DNA from: Stropharia rugosoannulata
Lineage: Eukaryota > Basidiomycota > Agaricomycetes > Agaricales > Strophariaceae
Reading direction: 5' to 3'
Assembly (NCBI GenBank): GCA_028532985.1
Contig: JANCIK010000008.1
Span: 2,914,001 to 2,978,000 of the forward strand
Length of the DNA stretch: 64,000 nt
Shown: positions 1 to 12,200 of the stretch, piece after piece
Layout: every line of letters starts with the position of its first letter
Numbering within the stretch: the stretch's first letter is position 1
Program-made: the position numbers and the translations under genes
Notes under the pieces: generated by a model
Told to the model about the DNA's origin: nothing
Seen by the model: the letters and a program-made list of their open reading frames with translations, nothing else
Database searches by the model: none

Positions 1-1597
1 GCGTGCCTTGTGAGTGGAATGTCGGTAGGAACGTATTTGACGCTCATCACTGTTCAGGGATTTATAGGAGGGGCGGTCGCGAACATGTATCTGACTCCGT
101 ATTTGGGCTTTGGCAAGGTCAGGCCTTTCCATGTGCACATATAGACCCTTTTCTCCGGCATCGCTGATAAGATGTATAGATAATTTTTTTAGGGTCCCTA
201 TGTCAAGTCGTCGCGTACAGCATCCAGTCCGCTGCCCCGCCCTTCCCGGTCTTCGTCATGGGGTACACAATCAACGGTGCCGGCATAGCATTGCAGGTAA
301 AGCACACGTATACTGTCAATTTAAACAAGATTTAATAGATTTTTGGCATGTAAAAAAATGCACAGGATGCACAGGCAAACGGGTTTGTTGCCACTCTATC
401 GAGCCATACTGAGACGAAGATGGGTATCCTACATGCGTTTTATGCGGTGGGTGCTTTTGCGGCTCCACTTGCGGCGACGCATTTCTCGCGTGTACACCAC
501 TGGAGCTTCCACTACCTTCTGTCACTTGGGCTCGCGGTTGTCAATATGGTCCTGCTCATGGCGGTGTTTAGACTGAGAGACCAAGATGGTACTAAGCCCT
601 GCTTCTTTACTGTTTGCGTTATTTTTCTGTAGTGCGCGGCTAACCTGTTGACACAGAGTGCCTTAGGCTCGCCGGAGAAATCATTCCGGATAGAGTGGCA
701 GGCAAGGAGGGCTCGTTCAAGGAAGTTATGAAGTGCAGCACTGTGCATTTGCTTGCCTTCTTTCTTTTGATTTACGTGGGAGTAGAGGTTACTAGCGGGG
801 GTAGACTCTTCCTTGATTACTGTCAACCTCGCACAGGTCTGACATGTATTTACTCCTCACTAGGTTGGATCGTCACTTTTATCATAGACGTGCGCAAGGG
901 TGGAGCTTCCTCAGGTTACATCTCTTCTGGATTCTTTGGTAGTGAGTGGTATGCAAGAGGTTTTTATGGTCTGCGAGATGAGAAACTGTGCTCTACTAGG
1001 TCTCTGCGTCGGTCGGGTTGCCCTGTTGTGGGTGAACAAGAAGGTACGCCATGGTTGGCGTATCCACAGCCAACATCTCTCAGATGCACCACGACATCAC
1101 AGGTCGGGGAGCGTCTCGTCGTGTTCATATACTCTACCATTGTCATTGCGTGAGTACTGAGTCATATTGTCTAAGTAAGCCTTTAATTAATTATGACCTT
1201 CTTCCAGGCTTGAGCTGACTATCTGGTTCGTCCCATCGCTGGTGGAAAATGGTGTCGCGGTGTCCATAATTGGCTTTCTCCTGGGACCATTATATCCCAT
1301 CGTGATGAACCAGACGGGCAAGATTGTGCCCCGGCACATACTCACCAGTTCGTTTGGCTGGATCGCAGGCATTGGGCAGGCGGGGAGCGCCGTCCTGCCG
1401 TTCATGACCGGCGCCATTGCACAGAGCCATGGGATTAAAGCTCTGCAGCCTATGTGCGTAGTGTATATCTTTTCTTTCTTTCTTGAAATGTCCTATTTCC
1501 ATGGCTGACTTGATTAATTTTGCACAATCGCAGATTAATTTCAATGATAGTATTTATGATGTGCTTGTGGGCGCTGATCCCCCGCATCCCACGCTGA
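1..1597 (+). CDS. MFS transporter, copy A (5' end outside the window)
   Basis: Multi-exon gene for a polytopic major-facilitator transporter, probably at the plasma membrane; its substrate cannot be read from sequence. The window opens on the last 9 bases of an exon (1-9). Clear exons follow at 58-117 (GFIGGAVANMYLTPYLGFGK), 180-296 and 366 to about 590 (DAQANGFVATLS, then GILHAFYAVGAFAAPLA). More exons lie at about 656-810, 865-941, 1000-1043, 1099-1151 and 1208-1448, with a last exon at 1534-1597 ending in TGA. Every exon has a counterpart at the same intron phase in the complete copy at 3081-5130, which supports the model. The closest family I can suggest is the BSC6/fucose-permease-like MFS group of fungi. 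No stop or frameshift was seen, so this copy may be functional. The start codon is missing because of the window edge. Confidence 0.8.
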
Positions 1598-1802
1598 AAT
1601 GATCAAACTAGCCTAAAGGCGAATGTACCATTCGATCCCTGTGAGTGTTTCTAGTAGAAACCTCGCGCAGTACATGTAGCAGACACACTAGCGTCAGCCA
1701 GCCGCGTCACTATTGAATTGAGTCAACGAGTCATGCAACGCTCGTACATACTTATGAAAGTCATCCTGTCTAAGTAGTGTTTTGAGCATGACTTTTTTCC
1801 AG

Positions 1803-2236
1803 GTTTGAGTTGACCATCTGGTTTGTCCCATCGCTGATCCAAAATGCTGTTGCGGTATCTATAATTGGTGTGCTCCTGGGACCAATGTACCCCATTGTGA
1901 TGAACCAGGCAAGTAAGACTGTGCCCCGCCACATTCTCACAAGCTCGTTTGGCTGGATCGCGGGAATTGGGCAGGCAGGGAGTGCATTGCTGCCGTTCAT
2001 GACAGGCGCCATCATGCAAACCCATGGGATAAAAACTCTACAACCTATGTGCGTAACAATTCTTCTTTTTTAATGAAAATTTCCTTTGTTCCTCGATGAT
2101 ATTTGTCTTTGTCTTTATGAAATGCCTTATTTCCGTGGCTGACTTAAAGTTTGCACAACTGCACAGATTAATTTCGACAATAGCATTTATGATGTGTATA
2201 TGGACGCTGATCCCCCGTCTCACACGCCGAACTTAA
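1803..2236 (+). pseudogene. Extra copy of the last two MFS exons
   Basis: Two exon-like blocks, 1803-2048 and 2166-2236, repeat the final two exons of the flanking MFS genes (FELTIWFVPSLIQNAVAV, then the last helix ending LIPRLTRRT and TAA at 2234-2236). Reading frame, splice sites and intron phase are intact. The duplicated block also includes part of the preceding intron (GTCTAAGTA... near 1770), but no earlier exon. It is either a partial tandem duplicate (an exon-only pseudogene) or an alternative 3' end for copy A: the exon ending at 1151 (ATT GC|GTGAGT) joins in frame to either 1208 or 1803. Sequence alone cannot decide, so I file it under pseudogene. Confidence 0.65.
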
Positions 2237-3080
2237 TTATTAGAATAACGATTTCATATGGATTGGTCCGTCCTATATTGGTGGCCTCAGCCTCATGCTA
2301 AGGCTTGAAGAGAATAGGCTGGACTTGTGTACTGATACGATGTTATTTAAACTGTCGTGTAATTCTATAAATAGACCTGTGTTAGCTCTTCACGTCCTGG
2401 GATTTGTCACTATTAGTACCGTCACCATCAACTTTGACTTCCCGTCGAATGTGAAGTACCAGAAGGCACACCAGGCAAACCATCAGTGTACTGTGTCCTC
2501 GAGCCTATCATCTTGAAGCTGTTCATGCTTTTCTGGGCCAACTTGCCACAAACGATGAATGCTCATAATGACACGAGTCACCATAGCACGACCCAACACG
2601 ACCCAACCATGACCCACATCGAGGTACAAATATAGTGGTATGGTGTACGTGTTCTTCTATACGATCTATACCAGTATCCACCCACCTGACTTGTCCTTAC
2701 GGCTGGATTGTAGTCCGTGGTTGCCGATGCGAGCTTGAACAGCTAGACAATGTCCATTTCTATCGCACTTCGATCGACTTTATGTGGGCCTGAGGCCTGA
2801 GGCCTGAACTTTCTAATCCATCCGAGTCAACAACGTGTGTTCAAGGCAGGAAACAGGAACATTAGCCCTGCCTCTTTCAGACCGGCTCAGACCCTCAACC
2901 GTTGATATGCATATAAATATCTTACTCCAGCTGACAAAATAGTTTCCAGATAAGCGTTCGGCTGTTCTGAGATTAATGTTCTTGTGCAGATGTTTATTTA
3001 GTTGGTGGCGAGCTTGCGATAAACCACCAGGAGTACTCCGTACGCACATTCGAAAACCTCCCTTTTCATCTTCTTCCAGT
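2237..3080. other. Intergenic, no gene seen
   Basis: This stretch separates the orphan MFS exons from the start of the complete MFS copy. Short open frames exist but none has splice support or recognisable similarity. The region near 2560-2615 has a small imperfect repeat (ACACGACCCAAC-like). The promoter of the 3081 gene must lie in its right half. Confidence 0.5.
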
Positions 3081-5130
3081 ATGGCAATAGAACTCCACAC
3101 CTTAGCCCCCCGAGCGGACTGCGCCGCGACATACCCAGATGAAAACGACACGATGTCCCAGAAGTCAAAGGCGCGCGCGAAATCGATTGGCAGTAACAGT
3201 AACGTCGACGGCGCTAAGCCTGTGCACGGGCCCGGGAGGGGGGCAGACGCGGTATCAGCCAAGTCGAACAGGAGCGTGCCGAGGAGGGGCAATGGGATGA
3301 CACGCCAGCAGAAGAGGCTCGGGTACCTCCAGTTTATCACTCTGCTATCGCCGCTGCTGCTCGCTGGATGGAACGACGGGACGACGGGACCGCTGCTTCC
3401 GCGCATACAAGAGGTGTATCATGTCAGTCTCTTCTTTTTAATGAGGTCGTGCGCTCAATGAACGTGATGCTTATGGTATAATACAATTCTTAAAGGTCAA
3501 TTTCACGATTGTCTCGCTTATTTTCGTTTTCGCGTGCATTGTGAGTGGAACATTGGTGGGACATGTTGACTTGATGTTGACGTTCATCACCGTTTAGGGG
3601 TTTATAGGAGGGGCGGTCGCAAACATGTATCTGACTCCATATATGGGCTTTGGCAAGGTAAGAGGTTCCCCGCTTGCCCATATATGCTCTTTTCTAGGTA
3701 TGACTGAGAAAGATGTACAGACCATCGTCCTAGGGTCCCTATGTCAAGTCGTTGCGTACAGCATACAATCCGCTGCCCCGCCGTTCCCAGTTTTCGTCAT
3801 GGCGTACACCATCAACGGCGCCGGAATAGCGCTGCAGGTGAGGTACTTCCACGTGTACTTTCAATTCAAAACCGGTTGAATGAGTTGCTAACAATTTAGA
3901 AATAAATACACAGGATGCACAAGCGAACGGGTTCGTCGCGACGCTGTCGCGCCACCCTGAGACGAAGATGGGTATCTTGCATGCGTTCTATGGGATGGGT
4001 GCGTTCGCGGCTCCGCTAGCGGCGACGCATTTTTCGCATGCGCACCGCTGGAGCTTCCACTATATACTGTCCCTCGGCCTCGCGGTTGTCAATACGATCC
4101 TGCTCGTTGCAGTGTTCAGATTGAAGGACCAGGATGGTGAGCCTCGCTTTGCTTTTCATACTATTTTATTTATAATGCGTGGTTAACCGGAACCTGTCAA
4201 CAGAGTGCCTCAGGCTTGCTGGCGAGACGATTCCGGATATAGTGGCGGGCAAGGAGGGCACGTTCAAGGAGGTCATGAAGTGCCGCGCGGTGCACTTGCT
4301 TGCGTTCTTTATCTTAATTTATGTGGGAGTAGAGGTAACTAGTGGGGGTAGGCTTCTTCTCGATCAATGCCAACCTCAAATGGTCTAACGGATTCTCTTC
4401 TTTAGGTTGGATCGTCACTTTTATTATAGATGTCCGCAAAGGTGGTCCTTCTTCAGGTTATATCTCTTCCGGGTTCTTCGGCGGTGAGTAGTACGCTGCT
4501 TTTTTGCGGTCTGTCTAGAGACAAATATTGTAGGGCTCTGCGTCGGTCGCGTTGCTCTGCTGTGGGTGAACAAGAAGGTACGTCATACCTGCCTCCTCCA
4601 TAGCCAATTTGTACAAATGCACCACGCCATCATAGGTTGGGGAGCGTCTAGTTCTGTTCATATACTCTGCCATCGCCATCGCGTAAGTAATGAGTCATCG
4701 ATGTCTTGCAGGTTTGATTATGACCTTCTTCCAGGCTTGAGCTGACCATCTGGCTTGTCCCATCGTTGGTGCAAAATGCTGTAGCGGTTTCCATAATCGG
4801 TGTGCTCCTGGGACCGATGTACCCCATCGCGATGAATCAGACAGGCAAGATTGTTCCCCGGTACATCCTTACCAGCTCGATTGGCTGGATTGCAGGCTTT
4901 GGGCAAGCGGGAAGCGCCGTCCTGCCGTTCATGACAGGCGCCATCGCACAGAACCACGGGATAAAAACTCTGCAACCTATGTGCGTTTTCTCCAAAATCC
5001 CACCTTCGTTCCTCTGTGCTGACTTGAAATTTTGCACACCCGCACCTACCCTCACAGATTAATTTCGATGATGGCATTTATGATGTGTTTGTGGGCTCTG
5101 GTGCCCCGTCCCCCACGCCGGGCTGATTAG
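3081..5130 (+). CDS. MFS transporter, copy B (complete)
   Basis: Complete tandem paralog of the transporter at the left edge. The start at 3081 (MAIELHTLAPRADC) opens a hydrophilic N-terminal tail of about 90 residues. The first membrane segment follows (LQFITLLSPLLLAGWNDG), then TGPLLPRIQEVYH and the exon end at 3422. Further exons are 3496-3540, 3598-3657, about 3721-3837, about 3915-4134, 4203-4347 and onward, and the last is 5058-5130 (TAG at 5128-5130). Conserved family blocks include GGAVANMYLTPYMGFGK and the GWIAGFGQAGSAVLPFMTGAI helix. The protein should have about 12 membrane helices in the plasma membrane; transport direction and substrate are unknown (BSC6/fucose-permease-like MFS is my best guess). 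Homology with copy A continues into the 3' untranslated region (about 5143-5300 against 1609-1750), so the whole gene was duplicated. Confidence 0.85.
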
Positions 5131-5684
5131 ATTTGTCTGATGGCGAATGCTGCCATTGGAGCCCCGTGCGTTTTCCTGGTACTCCCGCGCGGTACATGGA
5201 TGATGGGGCGGACGCACTAGCGCCAATCGATGTCACCCTCGACTCAAATCAGAGCGAGTAATCCGGGCGAGTAACTTGCGAGTAAGACGCCGCTCATACA
5301 TGCTCCGTACCCGTTTATGAATGTAGATTAATCCTTGTCAATACAGCGAAGTATGTGCTATCTCTATGCAGTTCTGACGGTGCGAGGCCTTGCGTAGCCC
5401 TGTCTTCGTGCATATGCTGATCCATGACATACGCCCCGACGACGTACAGCCACATCTGCTTTTAGTTTTGTGATGGCTTGGCCGTCACTTCATGATCAGG
5501 GACGAAACGTTACAGAGTGTTACGGTGACAAGGAAACATTTGAGCAGATTGTATAAAAACGGGGGCGAAGAGAGTGTCGGGTTGTCCGTGCCCTGCTCCC
5601 TCTCGTCAGTAGTTCCGGTATCTGACCATTTTCCCTCCGCCCCTGGGCCACCTCCATTCCTTTACCCTTACACCACACGCTACC

Positions 5685-6804
5685 ATGTACTCCAGACTCG
5701 CCTCCCTCCTCTTCATCGTCTTTGCCGTGTCCAGCACCGTCGCGCTCCATGCCGACGGCCCCTCTGCAAGACGCCATTCCCACCTGCACCGCCGTCTGGC
5801 AATCAGAGACTCCTCCGAACCGATCGTCGCCCGCGCGGCTACCGCTAGCAGCGGATCGCGGCGCAGACGGTCGTGTGTTGCCCCGAAGCCCGCGGTGCAG
5901 GCCGCGAACAGCACCGCCATTGCCAGTGCCGCTAGCACCGCTAGCCCAATCGCCAGCAGCTCCTCCTCCTCTTCCGTTGCCGCCCCTACCTCCAGTAAGA
6001 CGCCATCGTCGGCCAAGCCTGCAAGCACGCCCAATACCGGTTCATCAAGCGGCAGCGGGACGATCAACGACGGCGTCGCATTTAAGCCGGTGAACTGGCC
6101 GTCTGCAACTCAGGCCAGCGCAGCGCCCGCAGCCACGCGCACATCTGCGGCGGACCCATTCCTCATGCAACTCTCCAAGTCGTTTAACAACGCGGACAAC
6201 GCGCTCTACAACCAGGTTCATGTCGGCCAGATGACCTACTAGTGCGTTCTCGGGCTCCCCATCTAGACCGGTCGGACTGGAACTAATTAACAATGCATTA
6301 CCTTTTTTGACGTGCAGTGGCCAGGGACTCGGTGCGTGCGGCGATACGTACGACGACTCGTCGTTCACCGCTGCTGTGTCGAAACTCATGTACGATACAT
6401 GGCCGGGCGCCACGGCCGAAACGAATCGGTATGTCACCTTACCATTTGCGTCGTTCTCGCCCTCATCATGATCGCAATTCGCCCGTAGTAACCCCATCTG
6501 CGGACCCTATGTGCCCGGGCGCAAGGTGCTCAACCAGGCTGGACAGTGGGAGACTGCTGTCCCTGGACCACAGTTCGTCAACGTTGGTGGCGATGGGCTC
6601 CTCAACTGCGACGTCTCGTCGCAGTGCCACATCCCGCTCACCGCGACCGTCAAGCACGGAGACAAGTCGATCATTGTTAAGACCGTCGACCGATGCGAGG
6701 CGTGCGCCGAGGGCGACATTGATATGACCCCGACGGCGTTCGCTGCCCTTGCTGACATGTCTCTTGGAAGAACGTCAGTCGAGTGGTTCTTCAACAAGTA
6801 TTGA
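5685..6804 (+). CDS. Secreted expansin/barwin-like double-psi beta-barrel protein
   Basis: Three exons (5685-6241, 6318-6428, 6489-6804) encode 327 residues. The protein opens with a signal peptide (MYSRLASLLFIVFAVSSTVAL), followed by about 150 residues of Ala/Ser/Pro-rich, probably O-glycosylated linker. The C-terminal double-psi beta-barrel of about 110 residues begins at TYYGQGLGACG and continues through RNPICGPYV, paired cysteines (CDVSSQC, DRCEAC) and the DIDMTPTAFAAL block that holds the conserved acidic residue. The order matches basidiomycete expansin-like proteins and the barwin-like domain of the so-called riboflavin-aldehyde-forming enzyme family. There is no C-terminal carbohydrate-binding expansin domain. 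It probably acts in or on the cell wall. Splice joins were chosen because they rebuild the YYGQG and NRNPICG motifs in frame. Confidence 0.85.
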
Positions 6805-7038
6805 TTGCTTGCATACACTCCCCGATTATTATCACGCTGGATGTGCTGGATTAATATCTCTCCCTTACTTCTCTCTGCTTTTCGAAGAGATGGATTCTCT
6901 TCCCATTGTTGTTTGTTTGCTACAAGTGTATAGTGCTGCGCATTGTATTGCTAGATCTTTTGCTCTGAATCAAAGATGATAAAATCAAAAATGCACCAAT
7001 GCCTCTGATGTAGATTTTGCTGCCAGTTGCTGTCGCTA

Positions 7039-9288
7039 TCATGCAAACACCCACAGTGTATCAACAATGTCGACTGCATCACCGACTGGCTCACCGTCCT
7101 CTTCGGCGCCTTTCCCCTCCCCAAACACGCGGGTGTGGTTCTCGATCGCCAGAGCAGGTTCGCGCTTGATCTTCCTGTCGACCTCCGTCTCGAACAGCTG
7201 AAACAAGAAATAATGGTCAGCGGTGCGCCACGAGATGAGTGTCAATGAAGAGAAAGACTCACGGTGCTATACGTATGGTCCAAGAAGTCTTCCAGGGCGT
7301 AGTTCGGCTTCGTGAATGCCTCGGAGAAGATCTTGCACATCGTGGATACGGGCGCGTGGTAGTGCGCCGTGTGCGAGAGCAGTTCCCAGAGTGAGCTGTC
7401 TAGCGCGTGCGTTTGCACCGGATCGGGCTCGTCGTCGAGGAAGGGATCTGTGATAGGGTGAGAAGCGGAGTGTACGAAGAAGATAGGAGGCTGACCGTTT
7501 GAGTCGTCGACGTCAGTTCTGTGGATCATCACCATCAGCGCGGGATGTGCCTTGAGGATGTTGTAGGTGAATGGGATCACCATCACGATGGCTGCGGGAG
7601 GAGCGTTAAGAGACAGTCGGGAGAGTTTTTTGATGAAGGAGGCGAGAAGGGTGGCGGGGAGGTGACTACAAAATGTAAGTAACGTAATGCGATGAGATGA
7701 AAAGTGGGTACATACGTAGAGCTGAGGAACAGTTCGGTGAGGCGGAAGAAACGGGAGCGATGTTTGAGGTGAAGGACTTCGCGGTCGAGGAAGGCATAGA
7801 GGCGGGTATAGAATGAGGGGTAATCCCTATAAGAAATTGGTTAGTTTTTCGGAATGGATTCAGAAGAAAAATCGTGAACACACAGATTGTAGTCTTTGAT
7901 CAGCACGAACAGCGCGTTCAGTGCCAGCAGGCCAACAGCACCCCCTGCGTAGCAAAAGAAAAAAAGATTAAACGGAGAGTATCTGTTTGAACGGGAGACG
8001 CACCCATATCAACGCAGGCGCCAATCCAGTCCATAGCCAGCACGGCACGCGTTAGGTGCGGCATCATGCCGCGGTGCATGATGTTCAGCGCCCGCGTCGC
8101 AAGAGCCTTCGTCCTATCTGCGTTGCCCTTCACGGATAGGCACGGGAGAAGCGTCAACCACGCGCGCGTGAACACCGCCCGGTGTGAAGCGAGCGAGTGC
8201 AGCGACTGGTGCAGGGTCATCTTGTGCAGCCGCACGCCCGCCTTTGGCTTTGCATCGCCAGGCGCGGCGGGCTCATCGTCGAAGAACTTGCGCCAATCGT
8301 CAACATCTCCGCCTTCCCCTTCCTGTGCCTTCTCATCGTCATCGTCATCCGAGGACTCGTCCCCGCCCGCGCCGCCCTTCTTTGCATTCTTTGCCTTCGG
8401 CGGGGTTGAGCCTAGCTCGGCAACCCACCATGCGTTGAGCTCACTCTGCTCCGTCGGGAAAGTTGTGAGCCGCTCGAGGATGGAGAGCAGGTTTATGGTG
8501 ACATTGGGGTATTCGTCTGCTGGGTGACTGTTCAGGAAGGTGCTGGGAGCGTGTTGGGTTAAGCATTAACAAATAGCTAATGACCAAAAGACATACGCTG
8601 AATCGCGTAGGAAGAACCACCGAATGTCGTCGTAGACGCTGAGCCATGTCTCGTAGAACTGATCGAGGACGTCCGGGTACAACAGCCCACCGTCTATGTT
8701 CAATTTGTCAGATTTCCGTTTGGATGCGGGGCACAAGAGTAGTGCCGAGACGATTTTTTTGAAATGGGATGCGTGGAATTGGGGCTGCGGGATTTTGGAT
8801 GACGATGAGTTTGTAGCTGAAGTTGATAGGTGCTTGAGCAGCGAAAATAATATTTGCAAAGCGGAAGTCTATTTAAGATCGCCGAATTAGAGGTCTTCTG
8901 TTGGGTCCCAGAGCGTATGAGAACTCACTCGCAAAAACTTCTCATCATCCTGCAGCAGACTGCCCAAGAAGTCGGCGAACGACTGTAGGCGTTCCCATAT
9001 CCATGCCTTGACAACTTTCGCCGCGTCGTCTCCGCCTAGTCCAAGCTTGTTGTTCGTTATGATCACGACGAAGACCCTATACAGTGCATAAATTGCTTTT
9101 GAGGTGTCGTGGGGGTCTTGTACATCGTATGCAAGGGCAAGTAGGTCGGCGAGCGGGTTCAATGAAGAGTTCTCGGCTACGGCTGCTGTGAGCTCTTGCT
9201 CTAGTTTTTTGATGGTGGCTCCATGTTCGTGTTGGTGTATTTTGCGCTTCTTGGATGGCGGGGGGAGTGAACGGAGCGGAGCTGGCAT
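7039..9288 (-). CDS. NOC4: Nucleolar complex protein 4 (Noc4/Utp19), CBF/Mak21 family
   Basis: Multi-exon gene from ATG at 9288 to the stop at 7039-7041. The N-terminus is basic (PPPSKKRKIHQHEHG, a likely nuclear signal) and is followed by helical repeats. The CBF/Mak21 core is recognisable: a helical exon over 7918-8235 (HKMTLHQSLHSLASHRAVFTR), then ALNALFVLIKDYNL, the DYPSFYTRLYAFLDREV block and APPAAIVMVIPFTYNILKAHP. The C-terminus ends DIVDTLWVFA. In yeast Noc4 works with Nop14 in the nucleolus to mature and export the 40S ribosomal subunit. Order of motifs and overall length (roughly 600 residues after splicing) fit the family. An acidic Asp/Glu-rich stretch lies in the exon near 8290-8390. 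Internal exon edges were not all fixed base by base. Confidence 0.9.
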
Positions 9289-10266
9289 ATATAAGATAGA
9301 AACCCAGGCTATTGGATGTAGAAGAAGCGGTCGTTGATATTCAAAATAGACACGCAGTTTTTCGCAATGGCGCAGGTCTCGCGGTTATCGGAAACATCCG
9401 TGAATTTCAAAGTCCGCCCGGTGCTCGAAGCCTTCTAACTTTCCAACTTAGTCAATTCCAAGTCACTCCCAAGCTTAGACCAAGCTTAGACACTTGTGTA
9501 CACCACTATAGCAATGGATCTTGCAGCACACTGTGACTTCTTAACACACATACGCATACACACACATCTATTGAATTATAATGTCTCTTGGCCAGCAAGA
9601 AACGGCAAAGAAACAGCCTCGGGCTTGCCACAAGCAAATAAATGGGAAGACCTTCGATGCCTTTTGCTCTCTTCTTCTCTAAAAAACAGAACTGTAAGAT
9701 AACCTTGGTGTTACAAACTCAATTACTAAATATAGGTGGGCTCTCCTGTAGTCACTGCTGGCGCCCATCAATTTATGTTGGGTAAAATGGGATAAAATGT
9801 ATTTTATCTTTCTCAGAAATACGTATTTCAGCTAGATTAACATAAGAAATTGCCTCGGGCTTGCCTAAAATAGGAAGCCCGATACCTTTTTCTCTAGTAA
9901 ATGGCTGGTAAAAGGGATTCTTTTAAACATATTATACAACTTTTTATATTTTTCCCAACAAAGAAGTGGCTACTGCCAGCAGTGAGTGTAGAACGCGATT
10001 ATTTATACATCGTTCATTAACATTTGTAGCAATTCAAAAGCTGCACTTGGAAGTACCCTCCAACCAATTTTATATTTAAGGCCGGCTGCGCAGTCCAGAT
10101 TTGGTTATGGATGTGAGCTGACACGATTTGATGGCCAGAGGCAACACACTGTTGCTTTGACCTTTCAATATTCAATACTCAATGCGCCTGGTTTATGTCA
10201 CAGTGGCCACGGCCCTCTGGGTATAAATACAGCAGCAGTTAACAATGCTCCCCCAATACATCTTCA
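9289..10266. other. Intergenic, AT-rich
   Basis: No supported gene. The left part is the promoter side of NOC4. From about 9700 to 10080 the DNA is clearly AT-rich, with a loose repeat of a phrase like AAACAGCCTCGGGCTTGCC (about 9611 and 9852). It may be a decayed element, but I see no termini. Confidence 0.5.
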
Positions 10267-11274
10267 ATGGACACTTCAACAAAAGAAGCATCACGTAACT
10301 GTATCCAAAAGCGAAGTCGCAGTGAGCTGGCTACCGAAGAGCGCAGGCCCTTTCGCATTCTCCTTGCGGGAAACGCTGGAGCAGGGAAAACGGACTTGGC
10401 GAATACTAGTGCGGAGGGCTTCGGTTGCCTTGTGGGAAGCCTGGTGGACGACCATCAGTCTACTGTATTTACATCTCTCCTTTCAGAAATTTATCGCCCA
10501 TGATTCTGATACATCGTTTTCACCTCTACAGGACAGTGAAAGTCTCATTAGTACCCCGGTGTCTGCTCACAATGAAGAATTTATCCTCCTTGAAAGTAAA
10601 GGACTGGAAACGGGCTCTGATACGAACTCCTGGACAATTCTGCGATTCCTTCAAGGTCGTCGTGCAAGGTCACCACTTGACGAACAGGTGCATGCTATAT
10701 GGTGTGTTATCATTGGCACTTGTACCGCTTTTTTAATAGAGACATTCCGGCTCAGGTACTGCGTAGAGATTCCTTTGGGAGGCGAACATCTATTTGAAGG
10801 AGGTGAAATTAAACTATTGAAGGAGATTCGAGACACAAACCCCAATAGTAGGTGTACGACTCATAACCATTGACCCTCTCTCTGATTATTATTTCACTTG
10901 GCGGCATGTAGTCTCTCTCGTTGTTGTATTCACCAAGCTGGACAGACTCGAATTTCGGGAGAAACAACGGCTGAAGAAAGAGTACAAAGAGAAAGGATTG
11001 AGCTTACAAGAGGCGACTGACCATGCTCGAGAAGAGTATGTAGAAGCTGCGAAGAAGAAATATACTGACTCGTGTCTGAAACCCATGGAGGACCAAGTTG
11101 CTGTACTTAGAGACTGGGCGAGGTGTACATTTGTGTCAATCAAGCGTGGGCATTCCAGTTTACTCAATACAAGTTCTCCTTTCACATTAAATGTTTCTAA
11201 CAGAAAAAAACACGATCAAGGAACTGATAGAATTAACGAAGACCATGCTAACTTCGTCCCAGCAATCAGATTAA
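10267..11274 (+). CDS. P-loop GTPase-like protein A, C-terminally short
   Basis: First of three paralogs of a mushroom-type G-domain family. Exon 1 (10267-10464, 198 nt, the same length as in copy C) holds the Walker A loop FRILLAGNAGAGKTDL. Exon 2 starts after the AG at about 10531 and carries ESKGLETGSDTNS and DEQVHAIW. Exon 3 (about 10756) encodes YCVEIPLGGEHLFEGGEIKL, and exon 4 has the G4-like VFTKLDRLEF followed by a charged helix. A last short exon at about 11201-11274 gives an early stop (SSQQSD). Two oddities: the DxxG switch motif of copies B and C (DSKG) is ESKG here, and the long helical C-terminal half of the other copies is missing. The segment after Walker A is also divergent. 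It may be a decaying or regulatory copy. The biological role of the family is unknown. Confidence 0.6.
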
Positions 11275-12200
11275 ACAAAGTGGTCACGCACAAGGCTTAA
11301 CATGCGTATCTTTCTCTTTCGTGATTGTGCTTATTTCCAGGGATAAGAAGATATACAACGCCTAATCAATTGAGAGTTCATAATATAAATACCATTGAAA
11401 ATTCAGGACAAGAAATAAATACACACAAGTACAAGTAGAGATGCCACGGCTCTCATGTTCGGATAAAATAAGCAGTGTAGGAGCGGAATGACTAGGATTA
11501 TTTCTGATTGCTTTACGCCATGTCAAGGCGTCAAAAAATTTGAGTATGGTGCGCCAGACGAGGATTTCTCATTCCTCGTCTTCCTGGCCACCATCTCACA
11601 CCGCTCTCCTGCGTTCGCGTTTAATTTTTTGAGACCCACCCACCTTCTTTCCAGTGTCTGGCTCAGCAGCTTTGTTTGGCTTCTCTGCCGCAATCGCTTT
11701 GATCCAGGCGCTCAGGACGTCTCGGTCAATGACTTGCCTTCGCAGTTTAACGTTTATTCCTGCTCGCAAAGTCACCGTGGGAGTTCGGCTTCACCTCGGC
11801 ACGCTCGCCGCGCACCGCCCGCGTCGACTCGCCCGCAGACGCGTATACCCCCGAATCCTCCTTTTGCCCGAGACCCCTATGTAATCCCCCGTATAAACGA
11901 TCACACGTTTATTCGGTCACTCATCCCTCTCTTTCTTTCGTTTCCCTAGACAGGAACGACCAGCTTATCTTATATCTAAAAATAGTACAAAGTGTTATGT
12001 GACAATTGTTACTTTCAAATCAAAAACGGCATGCTTGCCAACATGCTGCTGTTGATTGAATACTGAGTGCAAACTATGTATATGCCAAATACCCTGCCTG
12101 ATGTGAGAATGTCAAGTTGTCTTACGCAAGAAGGTCTCATGGTGATAGGCAATTTGGGACGTGAGTGCTCTTCTAACCGCATCTCCATCAGCTATTAACA
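11275..12200. other. Intergenic, no gene seen
   Basis: Contains a GC-richer island at about 11770-11870 within otherwise AT-rich DNA, and one open stretch of about 150 codons (11488-11949) with no recognisable domain and no splice or homology support. The promoter of the 12201 gene is presumably in the right part. Confidence 0.4.

Noticed and set aside
11488..11949. Open frame of about 150 codons
   Set aside because: No splice context, domain or start environment; composition looks random.
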